From NCBI GenBank assembly GCA_021836225.1, contig JAKBJA010000179.1, forward strand, positions 1 through 15,382: a stretch of 15,382 nucleotides of DNA, read 5' to 3'. Both the position numbers and the translations under genes were made by a program. How positions within the stretch are numbered: position 1 is the first letter of the stretch; each line of letters begins with the position of its first letter. Below, piece after piece: positions 1 through 7,204 of this stretch. Under the pieces are notes generated by a model that worked only from the letters and a program-made list of their open reading frames with translations, was not told the DNA's origin and made no database searches. The DNA comes from Pseudomonadota bacterium (GTDB taxonomy: Bacteria; Pseudomonadota; Gammaproteobacteria; Burkholderiales; Thiobacillaceae).

Positions 1-123
1 TTCGTCGGCCAGGCGGAAGTGCAGTTCGAGATAGCGCTGGTTGACGCTACGCAGGTCTACCGTGACACTGGCATGGTCGAGGTTGAGGCTGCGGGCGGCG
101 AACCCGGTCATGCTGGCTGTCAT
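1..123 (-). CDS. yicC: YicC/YloC family endoribonuclease, N-terminal fragment
   Basis: This is the first 41 codons of a leftward gene that continues off the left edge. The start is the ATG whose complement is at 121-123. The protein opens with MTASMTGFAA and continues into V-D-L-RSVNQRYLEL-FRL. The SMTGFA opening and the RSVN(H/Q)RYLE block are the N-terminal signature of the YicC/YloC family. Members are about 290 residues long, so roughly 14% is visible. YicC-type proteins are described as endoribonucleases acting on RNA, with stress and stationary-phase phenotypes. A second in-frame ATG four codons downstream could be the real start. The gene is divergent from the kinase gene, with about 100 bases between them, so the two may share a promoter region. 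No active-site residues can be assessed in this fragment. Confidence 0.88.
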   Translation of the reverse strand, partial: MTASMTGFAARSLNLDHASVTVDLRSVNQRYLELHFRLADE

Positions 124-226
124 GAGTTTTCAGAATTAGGGTTATAAATGGCAAATGCCGGTTCGGTGCCGGCGTGGGCTTTTTCGGCACAGCGGGATAA
201 CAGGCAAAGATAATAGACGTTCGACT

Positions 227-1171
227 ATGGCGACTCAACCCAACCAGGCGCTTCCCAACGGATACCGGCTGAACGAATACACCATCGTGCGCAAGATCGG
301 CGGCGGCGGCTTCAGCATGGTCTATCTGGCGCGCGACGACGACAACCAGTCGGTGGCGATCAAGGAATACCTGCCGGGCGCGCTGGTGCTGCGCACCGAA
401 GGCTCGGTCATCGTGCAGGCCAATTCGACCGAGAACAACAACATCTTCCGCCACGGCATGAAGTGCTTTTTCGAGGAGGGCCGGGCGCTGGCGCGCATCG
501 ACCATCCCAACGTCATCCGGGTGACCAACTTCTTCCGCGCCAACGACACCGTCTACATGGTGATGCGCTTCGAGCGCGGCAAGACCCTGCAGCAGCACAT
601 CCAGGCCAATCGCGGCACCATCCGCGAAAGCTTCATCCGCCGCGTCTTCGCACAGCTGATGAACGGCCTGCGCGAGGTGCATACGCACAAGCTGCTGCAT
701 CTCGATATCAAGCCGTCCAACCTGTACATCCGCCTGGACGGCTCGCCGGTGCTGATCGACTTCGGCGCCGCGCGGCAGACGCTCAGCCAGGAAGAAAGCA
801 AGCTGCAGCCCATGTACACGCCCGGCTTCGCTGCCCCTGAGCAATACCATAACCGCGAGCGGCTGGGTCCGTGGACCGATGTCTACAGCGTGGGCGCCAG
901 CCTTTATGCCTGCCTGGCGGGCTACCCGCCGCAATCGGCCGATGCGCGCCTGCTCAACGACAAGCTGGTGCCGGCGACCCAGAACTGGCGTGGCGCCTAT
1001 TCCGACCAGCTGCTGGAAACCATCGATCAGTGTCTCAAGCTCAACTACATGGAGCGTCCGCAAAGCGTGTTCAGCCTGCAAAAGGTGTTGATGGACCGCA
1101 GCGCGATGGTGCCGCCGCGTTCTTCGCTTTTGAGTACCATCAAGCGCTCGCTGAGCAAGGAATTGTTTTAA
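227..1171 (+). CDS. Soluble eukaryote-like serine/threonine protein kinase
   Basis: A 314-residue kinase domain with almost nothing attached. Visible landmarks: glycine loop GGGGFSMVY (25-33), ATP-anchoring Lys46 in VAIKEY, catalytic loop HLDIKPSN (158-165) with Asp160, Lys162 and Asn165, DFGAAR (178-183) with metal-binding Asp178, and AAPEQY (202-207) closing the activation segment. No transmembrane segment or sensor domain is present; a short basic tail (about 295-314) follows. The open frame reaches upstream to 155, but I chose the ATG at 227 because the protein then begins just before the kinase fold and the extra 24 residues look like leader sequence; no strong Shine-Dalgarno decides it. 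The residue before the catalytic Asp is Leu rather than Arg, a non-RD kinase, which in other families often means activity without activation-loop phosphorylation. The PP2C phosphatase 61 bases downstream is its probable antagonist. The target is unknown. Confidence 0.9.
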   Translation: MATQPNQALPNGYRLNEYTIVRKIGGGGFSMVYLARDDDNQSVAIKEYLPGALVLRTEGSVIVQANSTENNNIFRHGMKCFFEEGRALARIDHPNVIRVTNFFRANDTVYMVMRFERGKTLQQHIQANRGTIRESFIRRVFAQLMNGLREVHTHKLLHLDIKPSNLYIRLDGSPVLIDFGAARQTLSQEESKLQPMYTPGFAAPEQYHNRERLGPWTDVYSVGASLYACLAGYPPQSADARLLNDKLVPATQNWRGAYSDQLLETIDQCLKLNYMERPQSVFSLQKVLMDRSAMVPPRSSLLSTIKRSLSKELF

Positions 1172-1232
1172 AGTATGGAACCTGGACACTTCAGTTGACC
1201 GCTTCCAACGCTACGAAATACCGCCTGTCGAA

Positions 1233-2141
1233 ATGAAATTCACCATCTATCAGGCGTCCCGCCAGGGCGGGCGCAAGAACAACCAGGATCGGGTTGCCTA
1301 TTCCTACAGCCGTGAAGCGCTGCTGATGGTGGTGGCGGACGGCATGGGCGGCCACATGCACGGCGAAATTGCCGCGCAGATCGCGGTGCAGACGCTCACC
1401 GACCAGTTCCAGAAGCTGGCCAAGCCGCGTCTCGACGACCCCATGGCTTTCCTGTCCGACGCGACCACGCGCGCGCACTATGCGATCAACGATTACGCGG
1501 TCGACCAGGATCTGCTGGAAATTCCCCATACCACCGTCGTTGCCGCCGTGGTGCAGGACAACACCGCCTACTGGTCGCATGTGGGCGATTCGCGGCTGTA
1601 TCTGTTCAGCGACGGCAGCCTGATCGCGCGTACCGAGGACCATACCGCGGTGGCCCAGCTGGTGCGCAACGGCATCATCAGCGAGGAAGAGGCGGGCCAC
1701 CACCCGGAACGCAACAAGGTGTCCAACTGCCTGGGTGGCTATGTCACCCCACAGGTGGAATGCAGTCCGCCGATCCCGCTGCACGATGCCGATACCATGC
1801 TGCTGTGCACCGACGGCATCTGGGGCATGATCAGCATTCCCGAAGTGGCGGCGCTGCTGCATGCCTACACGCTGGAGGATGCGGTACGGCACCTGATGGA
1901 TCATGCCGAATTCCGCGGCGGCGAGCACGGCGACAACCTCAGTCTCATCGCCATGACCTGGGGCGAGGCGCGCATGCCGAGCAAGGACTCCATCTCCACC
2001 CTGGCGCTGCCGGACGGCGGCGTCACCACGCAGATCAACGCACTGCGCCCGCTGCCCGGTTCCCAGGCGGTGTCGGACGACGAGATCGAACGCGCCATCG
2101 CCGAAATCCAGCAGGCCATCCAGAAAATCTCCGCCAAGTAA
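1233..2141 (+). CDS. PP2C-family (PPM) serine/threonine phosphatase
   Basis: A 302-residue metal-dependent protein phosphatase expected to remove phosphate from Ser/Thr, probably of the neighbouring kinase or its substrates. The core motifs are complete: GGRKNNQD (12-19, Asp19), VVADGMGGHMHGE (33-45, metal-binding Asp36), HVGDSRLYLF (117-126), RTEDHT (134-139), CTDGIWGM (193-200, Asp195) and GGEHGDNLSLI (230-240, Asp235). The four acidic metal ligands expected of bacterial PP2C enzymes are therefore present. After about residue 245 there is a tail with no recognised domain that ends in a helix-like, charged stretch (DDEIERAIAEIQQAIQKI). There is no membrane segment, so it is cytoplasmic. The ATG at 1233 precedes the fold directly. 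The kinase/phosphatase pairing is a common bacterial signalling module; that they act on each other is inferred from adjacency. Confidence 0.92.
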   Translation: MKFTIYQASRQGGRKNNQDRVAYSYSREALLMVVADGMGGHMHGEIAAQIAVQTLTDQFQKLAKPRLDDPMAFLSDATTRAHYAINDYAVDQDLLEIPHTTVVAAVVQDNTAYWSHVGDSRLYLFSDGSLIARTEDHTAVAQLVRNGIISEEEAGHHPERNKVSNCLGGYVTPQVECSPPIPLHDADTMLLCTDGIWGMISIPEVAALLHAYTLEDAVRHLMDHAEFRGGEHGDNLSLIAMTWGEARMPSKDSISTLALPDGGVTTQINALRPLPGSQAVSDDEIERAIAEIQQAIQKISAK

Positions 2142-2169
2142 GAACACGCGATGGCAGGGGCGGGCGCGG

Positions 2170-2175
2170 TAAAAT
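2170..2175 (+). promoter_or_regulatory. Possible -10 element (TAAAAT) upstream of rph
   Basis: TAAAAT lies in the 61-base gap between the phosphatase and rph, 27 bases before the rph ATG. It matches the sigma-70 -10 consensus at five of six positions. No convincing -35 hexamer is found 16-18 bases upstream. The surrounding 11-mer GGTAAAATTGC (2168-2178) recurs exactly before the halogenase gene (4725-4735), which supports a promoter-like role for both. Weak on its own. Confidence 0.35.
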
Positions 2176-2202
2176 TGCGCTTTCCCTTACCTGACCGTTG
2201 CC

Positions 2203-2931
2203 ATGTCTGTCATTTTCCGTCCCAGCGGCCGCGCGCCCGACGCGCTGCGCACCCTGTCGTTCACCCGCAAGTTCACCAAGCACGCCGAAGGTTCGGTGCT
2301 CGTCGCCATGGGCGACACCCGCGTGCTGTGCACCGCCAGCGTGCTGGACAAGGTGCCGCCGCACAAGAAAGGCAGCGGAGAAGGCTGGGTGACGGCCGAA
2401 TACGGCATGCTGCCGCGTTCCACCCACACCCGCACCGACCGCGAAGCCGCGCGCGGCAAGCAGTCGGGCCGCACCCAGGAAATCCAGCGCCTGATCGGGC
2501 GCAGCCTGCGCGCCGTGGTCGACCTGAAAAAGCTCGGTGAGCGCACGATCCATCTCGACTGCGACGTGCTTCAGGCCGACGGCGGCACCCGTTGCGCCAG
2601 CATCTGCGGTGCCTGGGTGGCCGTTGCCGACGCCATCGCCGGCCTGCTCGCCGAGGGCAAGCTTGCCGAAACCCCGCTTACCGGCAGCATCGCCGCCGTC
2701 TCCGTCGGCGTCTATCAGGGCCAGCCGGTGCTCGACCTCGATTACATCGAGGATTCGGACTGCGACACCGACATGAACGTGGTGATGACCGGCAGCGGCG
2801 GCATCGTCGAGGTGCAGGGCACCGCCGAAGGCACGCCGTTCTCGCGCGCGACGCTCGAGGCACTGCTTGACCTGGCGACTGCCGGCATCGGCCAGATCAC
2901 CGCGGCCCAGCACAAGGCGCTGGCAGCATGA
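2203..2931 (+). CDS. rph: Ribonuclease PH
   Basis: RNase PH is a phosphate-dependent 3'-to-5' exoribonuclease that trims tRNA precursor 3' ends and takes part in rRNA decay; it acts as a hexameric ring in the cytoplasm. The 242-residue product matches the usual length of about 238. Recognisable blocks are [12 protein letters not shown] near the N terminus, [24 protein letters not shown], the Arg-rich [28 protein letters not shown] and the C-terminal [16 protein letters not shown]. The phosphate-binding arginines of the R-x(n)[11 protein letters not shown] region are kept. The start at 2203 gives the canonical N terminus. It overlaps rdgB by four bases (ATGA), so the two are translationally coupled. 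The pairing rph-rdgB is widespread in proteobacteria and links RNA turnover with nucleotide-pool cleaning. Nothing unusual seen. Confidence 0.97.
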   Translation: MSVIFRPSGRAPDALRTLSFTRKFTKHAEGSVLVAMGDTRVLCTASVLDKVPPHKKGSGEGWVTAEYGMLPRSTHTRTDREAARGKQSGRTQEIQRLIGRSLRAVVDLKKLGERTIHLDCDVLQADGGTRCASICGAWVAVADAIAGLLAEGKLAETPLTGSIAAVSVGVYQGQPVLDLDYIEDSDCDTDMNVVMTGSGGIVEVQGTAEGTPFSRATLEALLDLATAGIGQITAAQHKALAA

Positions 2932-3518
2932 AGAAACTCGTCATCGCCTCCGGCAATCCGGGCAAGCTGCGCGAGATTGCGCGCATCCTCGAACCGCTCG
3001 ACATCGTCGCCGCGCCGCAGTCCGATTTCGGCGTCCCCGAATGCCCCGAGCCGCACGTCACCTTCGTCGAGAACTGCCTCGCCAAGGCGCGCCACGCCAG
3101 CGCCCACACCGGCCTGCCGGCGCTGGCCGACGATTCCGGCATCTGCGTCGAGGCCCTGAACGGCGCACCCGGCGTGTATTCCGCGCGCTATGCCGGCGAG
3201 CCGAAATCCGATGCGCGCAATAACGACAAGCTCATCGCCGCCCTTGCGGGGCAGCCCAACCGTCGTGCGCACTATTACTGCGTGATGGTGCTGGTGCACT
3301 ATGCCGACGACCCCGAGCCGCTGATCGCCGAGGGCCGCTGGTTCGGCGAGATCATCGACACTCCGCGTGGCGAGAACGGCTTCGGCTACGACCCGTATTT
3401 CCTCGTTCCCCAGTTTGGAAAAACCGGCGCCGAGCTCGGCGAGGACGAGAAGAACGCCGTCTCGCATCGCGGCCAGGCCTTGCGCGAACTGGCCGACAAG
3501 CTGAAGCGGCTTGGCTGA
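2928..3518 (+). CDS. rdgB: RdgB/HAM1 dITP/XTP pyrophosphatase
   Basis: This house-cleaning enzyme hydrolyses non-canonical purine nucleoside triphosphates (dITP, ITP, XTP) to the monophosphate plus pyrophosphate, keeping deaminated bases out of DNA and RNA. The 196-residue length is normal. Motifs seen: the substrate-binding N terminus [13 protein letters not shown] (5-17), [21 protein letters not shown] (67-87) with catalytic-region Asp69, the GFGYDPYF block and the C-terminal SHRGQAL. The ATG overlaps the rph stop by four bases, and the 3' end overlaps the hemW start by eight. The gene is thus the middle of an overlapping rph-rdgB-hemW unit. No deviation from the family was noticed. Confidence 0.97.
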   Translation: MKKLVIASGNPGKLREIARILEPLDIVAAPQSDFGVPECPEPHVTFVENCLAKARHASAHTGLPALADDSGICVEALNGAPGVYSARYAGEPKSDARNNDKLIAALAGQPNRRAHYYCVMVLVHYADDPEPLIAEGRWFGEIIDTPRGENGFGYDPYFLVPQFGKTGAELGEDEKNAVSHRGQALRELADKLKRLG

Positions 3519-4689
3519 GTCGGTTATCCGCGTTTTCAGCGGCGGCCTGACAGTCCAGCCGCCGCTGTCGCTCTACATCCACCTGCCGTGGTGCGTGAGG
3601 AAGTGCCCGTACTGCGACTTCAACTCGCACGCGGCGCAGGGCGTTCCCGAAGCGGCCTACGTCGACGCGCTGCTGCTCGATCTGGAACGCGCGCTGCCCG
3701 ACATCTGGGGACGCAGGATTCATACCGTGTTCTTCGGCGGCGGCACGCCCAGCCTGTTTTCGGCGGAGGGCATCGACCGCATCCTGACCGGCGTGCGTAC
3801 GCTCACCCAATTGATCCCGGGCGCCGAGATCACTTTGGAAGCCAACCCCGGGACGGTGGAGGCCGCCAAATTCGCCGGCTTCCGCGAGGCGGGGGTGACC
3901 CGGGTGTCGCTCGGCATCCAGAGCTTCAACCCGCGCCATCTGCAGGCACTCGGGCGCATCCATGACGACAGCGAAGCGCGCCGCGCCGCCGAGCTCGCCG
4001 CCACCCATTTCGACACCTTCAACCTCGACCTGATGTATGCGCTGCCGGGGCAGGCGCTGGCCGAGGCGATGGCGGATATCGACACCGCGCTGACATTCCG
4101 GCCGCTGCACCTGTCGGCCTACCACCTCACGCTGGAACCCAATACGCCGTTCGGCCACAGCGCGCCGCCCAACCTGCCGGACGACGACCTGGCTGCCGAC
4201 ATGCAACTGGCGATCGAGGCGCGCCTCGGCGAAGCCGGCATGCAGCACTATGAAACCTCGGCCTACGCGCGGCCCGGTCATGCCAGCCGCCACAACCTCA
4301 ACTACTGGCAGTTCGGCGATTACCTCGGCATCGGTGCCGGCGCGCATTCCAAGCTCAGCTTCCACGACCGCATCGTGCGGCAGATGCGGGTGAAGCATCC
4401 GCAGCAGTATATGGATGCGGTGAAAGCGGGCACCCACATTGCCGACACCCGCAGCCTCACGCGCGCCGACCTGCCGTTCGAATTCATGATGAATGCGCTG
4501 CGGCTGACCGAAGGCGTGCCCGCCGCGCTGTTCGAGGAACGCACGGGCCTGCCGCTGATCGTCTGCGCGGCTGCGCTCGAGAAGGCGCGCGGCCTGGGCT
4601 TGCTGGCGCGCGATGCGAGCCGGCTTCGGCCGACGCTGCAGGGGCAGCATTTCCTGAACGATCTGCTGGCGTTGTTTTTGCCGGCCTAG
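3511..4689 (+). CDS. hemW: Radical-SAM heme chaperone HemW
   Basis: A 392-residue radical S-adenosylmethionine protein of the HemN-like group. The iron-sulfur cluster motif is WCVRKCPYC, with Cys28, Cys32 and Cys35, followed by DFNSH as in HemW proteins; FFGGGTPS (74-81) binds SAM. HNLNYW (261-266) is the HNxxYW motif that marks the heme-carrying HemW subgroup and separates it from true coproporphyrinogen oxidase HemN. HemW is thought to deliver heme to respiratory proteins at the membrane. The start is a TTG at 3511 inside the end of rdgB: an in-frame stop lies at 3502-3504, and no ATG or GTG occurs before the cluster motif, so TTG is the only usual choice (a CTG at 3547 is less likely). Translation is probably coupled to rdgB. 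It is the last backbone gene before the pigment cluster. Confidence 0.95.
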   Translation: MAESVIRVFSGGLTVQPPLSLYIHLPWCVRKCPYCDFNSHAAQGVPEAAYVDALLLDLERALPDIWGRRIHTVFFGGGTPSLFSAEGIDRILTGVRTLTQLIPGAEITLEANPGTVEAAKFAGFREAGVTRVSLGIQSFNPRHLQALGRIHDDSEARRAAELAATHFDTFNLDLMYALPGQALAEAMADIDTALTFRPLHLSAYHLTLEPNTPFGHSAPPNLPDDDLAADMQLAIEARLGEAGMQHYETSAYARPGHASRHNLNYWQFGDYLGIGAGAHSKLSFHDRIVRQMRVKHPQQYMDAVKAGTHIADTRSLTRADLPFEFMMNALRLTEGVPAALFEERTGLPLIVCAAALEKARGLGLLARDASRLRPTLQGQHFLNDLLALFLPA

Positions 4690-4726
4690 CAGGGGCATGC
4701 GCTACCAGCAATGCGGGTTGTTTGGG

Positions 4727-4732
4727 TAAAAT
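4727..4732 (+). promoter_or_regulatory. Possible -10 element (TAAAAT) for the rightward pigment arm
   Basis: TAAAAT lies in the 109-base gap after hemW, about 66 bases before the halogenase ATG. It sits in GGTAAAATTGC (4725-4735), an exact 11-base repeat of the sequence before rph. No clear -35 lies at the normal spacing. This is the only intergenic space before the rightward arm, so a promoter is expected here; the exact position is tentative. Confidence 0.35.
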
Positions 4733-4785
4733 TGCCCTGTTTTTCAGTCTAAGCGGACAGAGCCTTTCGCCGTGCTGCCGTCATC

Positions 4786-4792
4786 CGAGGAA
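4786..4792 (+). promoter_or_regulatory. Ribosome binding site of the halogenase-like gene
   Basis: A GAGGAAA stretch ends about six bases before the ATG at 4799. It decides that start over the in-frame GTG at 4772, which would add nine residues and has no comparable Shine-Dalgarno sequence. Confidence 0.6.
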
Positions 4793-4798
4793 AGTCTC

Positions 4799-6142
4799 AT
4801 GTCGTACGATTCCATGCCTTCCGGTCCTGCCGACCACCATTGTGATGTCCTGGTGGTTGGCGGCGGCCCCGCCGGCTCGACTGCCGCCACGCTGCTGGCG
4901 CAAAAAGGCCACCGGGTCACCCTGCTGGAGAAGGCGCATCACCCGCGTTTCCACATCGGCGAATCCCTGCTGCCGGCCAACCTGCCGCTGTTCGAGAAAC
5001 TGGGCGTGCGCGCCGAGGTGGAGGCCATCGGCATGGAGAAATGGGGGGCGGAATTCGTCTCGCCCTGGCACGAGCACCAGCAGAGCTTCGAGTTTGCCGA
5101 CGCCTGGGACAAGTCGATGCCGCGCGCCTACCAGGTGCGCCGCTCCGAGTTCGACGAGATCCTGATCCGCAATGCCGCGCGCAAAGGCGCCGAGGTCATC
5201 GAAGGCTGCCGCGTGCGCGACGTGGAATTCCTGCCGAACGACGAAGGCGCCAACGTCCGTGCAGAGCACGACGACGGTCGCAGCGTGACCTGGCAATGCC
5301 GGTTCCTCGTCGACGCCTCGGGCCGCGACACCTTCCTCGGCAACCGTTTCCAGGCCAAGCAGCGCAACCCCAGGCACAACAGCGCCGCGCTCTATGGCCA
5401 CTTCAGGGGCGCCCAGCGGCACACGGGCAAGAAGGAAGGCCACATCACCATCTTCTGGTTCGAGCATGGCTGGTTCTGGTTCATCCCGCTCGCCGACGGC
5501 ACCACCAGCATCGGCGCAGTGACCTGGCCGACCTATCTGAAGACCCGCAAGAAGCCGGTGCAGGACTTCTTCTTCGACCTCATCGCCCAGTGCCCGGCCC
5601 TGGCGGCGCGGCTGAAGGATGCAGAACTCGTTTCGGAAATCGAGGCCACCGGTAACTTTTCCTATGCCTGCGACCGCAGCCACGGTCCCAACTACCTGCT
5701 TCTGGGCGATGCCTACGCCTTCATCGATCCGGTCTTCTCGTCCGGCGTCATGCTCGCCATGAACAGCGCCTTCGTCGGCGCCGATGCGGTGGATGCCTGC
5801 CTGCGCCAGCCGGAAAAAGCGGCGAGGGCACTCAAGCATTTCGACCGCATGATGAAGCACGGGCCGAAGGAATTCTCCTGGTTCATCTACCGTGTCACCA
5901 ACCCCACCATGCGCGACCTGTTCATGTCGCCACGCAATGTTTTCCGGGTGAAGGAAGCGCTGCTGTCGGTGCTGGCCGGTGACATCTTCGGCAGGACGCC
6001 GATCTGGCGTTCGCTGCTGGTTTTCAAGGTGATCTATTACCTGGCCTCACTGACCAACCTGAAACGCACGATCGGGGCGTGGAAGCGGCGCAAGTTGAAT
6101 ATCCGCTATGTTGAAGATGCGGAAGGGGCCGGCAGCCGATGA
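4799..6142 (+). CDS. Flavin-dependent halogenase-like FAD oxidoreductase
   Basis: A 447-residue FAD protein of the tryptophan/phenol halogenase superfamily. It opens with CDVLVVGGGPAGSTAA (15-30), the GxGxxG dinucleotide fold, then FHIGESLLPANLPLFEKLG (51-69), typical of the phenol- and pyrrole-halogenase branch. Lys81 in MEKWGAEF sits where the catalytic lysine of these halogenases is expected. GWFWFIPL (224-231) matches the halogenase signature GWxWxIP. LLGDAYAFIDPVFSSGV (301-317) is the second FAD contact. Xanthomonadins are brominated aryl polyenes, and homologues of this protein occur in their clusters, so halogenation of the aryl head is a reasonable role. A non-halogenating monooxygenase or polyene reductase cannot be excluded. 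It is the first gene of the rightward arm, and its stop overlaps the chorismatase ATG (ATGA). The C-terminal region (about 390-430) is basic and hydrophobic and may touch the membrane. Confidence 0.82.
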   Translation: MSYDSMPSGPADHHCDVLVVGGGPAGSTAATLLAQKGHRVTLLEKAHHPRFHIGESLLPANLPLFEKLGVRAEVEAIGMEKWGAEFVSPWHEHQQSFEFADAWDKSMPRAYQVRRSEFDEILIRNAARKGAEVIEGCRVRDVEFLPNDEGANVRAEHDDGRSVTWQCRFLVDASGRDTFLGNRFQAKQRNPRHNSAALYGHFRGAQRHTGKKEGHITIFWFEHGWFWFIPLADGTTSIGAVTWPTYLKTRKKPVQDFFFDLIAQCPALAARLKDAELVSEIEATGNFSYACDRSHGPNYLLLGDAYAFIDPVFSSGVMLAMNSAFVGADAVDACLRQPEKAARALKHFDRMMKHGPKEFSWFIYRVTNPTMRDLFMSPRNVFRVKEALLSVLAGDIFGRTPIWRSLLVFKVIYYLASLTNLKRTIGAWKRRKLNIRYVEDAEGAGSR

Positions 6143-7179
6143 AGCACGCGGAAGCGATGCTGCGGCTGGAGGTTCTGCCCGCGTCCCGCCTTGTCCGACT
6201 GGGCGGCGACGAACGCGGCGGGGTGCTGGGCGGCGCCTGCTTTTCGCATCCGGCCTGCCCGCCCGATATCGGGGATTTTCCTGTCCTGGCCGTGGACATG
6301 GCCCTGCCGCCCGGTGAAGAGCCGATCTGTGAGGTCTGGCATAGCCATGAAGCGCTGCAATCCGGCCAGCATGGTCCTATCCGCTATCGCCATGGCGACA
6401 CGCTGCTGTTCGGCTGCCTGAGCCTGGACGAATCCGCCGTGGCGGCCCTCAACGATGCGCGTGCGCCTCTGCAGGCCGCGACGGAATCCGCCTACCAGGC
6501 CATTTTCGCGTTGCTCGATGCCCGCGGTTATCACGCCATCCTGCGCTTCTGGAACTATTTCCCCGCGATCAACCGGGAAAGCCACAGCATGGAGCGCTAC
6601 CGCCAGTTCAACATCGGCCGCCAGGATGCCTTCCTGGCCCACGGCCGCTCGGTCGTCGACAAGGTGCCCGCCGCCTGCGCCCTTGGCTCCGCCGCCGGCG
6701 GCCTGCACATTGCCTTTCTCGCGGCGCGGGCGGACGTGATTGGCGTCGAGAACCCGCGCCAGGTCAGTGCCTACCACTACCCCAGCCAGTACGGGCCGCG
6801 CAGCCCGACCTTCGCGCGCGCAGGCCTGGTCAAGCTGGGGGGGCGCGACATGCTGTTCATCTCCGGCACAGCCAGCATCGTCGGTCACCAGACGCTGCAC
6901 CACGGCGATGTGTCGGCGCAGACGCGGGAATGCATGAACAACATCGCGGCCATCGTCGCCGAGGCCAACCGCCTGGCGACGGGCGCCGGTTTTCGCCTCG
7001 ATACGCTTGCCTACAAGGTCTATGTCCGACATCCTGAAAATGTGGACACGGTCCGTCGCGAAATGGCGCAGTTCATTGGCGGTGCGGTGTCGGCGGTCTT
7101 CCTGCAGGCCGATGTGTGCCGCGCCGACCTGCTGGTTGAAATCGAGGCCTCGGGCGGCCATGCAATCGGTCCCGCTTAA
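6139..7179 (+). CDS. xanB2: XanB2/FkbO/Hyg5-type chorismatase (hydroxybenzoate synthase)
   Basis: A 346-residue chorismatase, often annotated as pteridine-dependent deoxygenase-like. The family converts chorismate to hydroxybenzoates or dihydroxycyclohexadiene carboxylate with loss of pyruvate; XanB2 yields 3- and 4-hydroxybenzoate, and 3-hydroxybenzoate starts xanthomonadin. Diagnostic blocks are RFWNYFPAIN (136-145), YRQFNIGRQDAF (154-165), GVENPRQVSAYHYP (202-215), LFISGTASIVGHQT (239-252), HHGDVSAQT (254-262) and CRADLLVEIEA (327-337) with the acidic active-site residue(s) Glu334/Glu336. Both the chorismate-binding and catalytic regions look intact. The ATG overlaps the halogenase stop by four bases, and a GGAAGGGG stretch about ten bases upstream can serve as Shine-Dalgarno. 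It should feed the aryl-polyene synthase encoded by the opposite arm, and may also supply 4-hydroxybenzoate for ubiquinone. Product specificity within the family is not settled by inspection. Confidence 0.9.
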   Translation: MKHAEAMLRLEVLPASRLVRLGGDERGGVLGGACFSHPACPPDIGDFPVLAVDMALPPGEEPICEVWHSHEALQSGQHGPIRYRHGDTLLFGCLSLDESAVAALNDARAPLQAATESAYQAIFALLDARGYHAILRFWNYFPAINRESHSMERYRQFNIGRQDAFLAHGRSVVDKVPAACALGSAAGGLHIAFLAARADVIGVENPRQVSAYHYPSQYGPRSPTFARAGLVKLGGRDMLFISGTASIVGHQTLHHGDVSAQTRECMNNIAAIVAEANRLATGAGFRLDTLAYKVYVRHPENVDTVRREMAQFIGGAVSAVFLQADVCRADLLVEIEASGGHAIGPA

Positions 7180-7204
7180 ACGGGGTTTTCATTCGGAACA
7201 TGCC

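Noticed and set aside
124..226. Small RNA or riboswitch between yicC and the kinase gene
   Set aside because: Only a five-base stem (GCCGG/CCGGC) and an AT-rich TTATAAAT patch with no -35; nothing that defines an RNA.
1195..1223. Possible promoter before the phosphatase gene with TTGACC as -35
   Set aside because: The -35 is good, but no hexamer at 16-18 bases spacing matches TATAAT in more than three positions.
4781..7161. Long minus-strand open frames opposite the halogenase and chorismatase genes (about 350 codons each)
   Set aside because: No motifs, no ribosome binding sites, low-complexity composition; they shadow two well-supported plus-strand genes.
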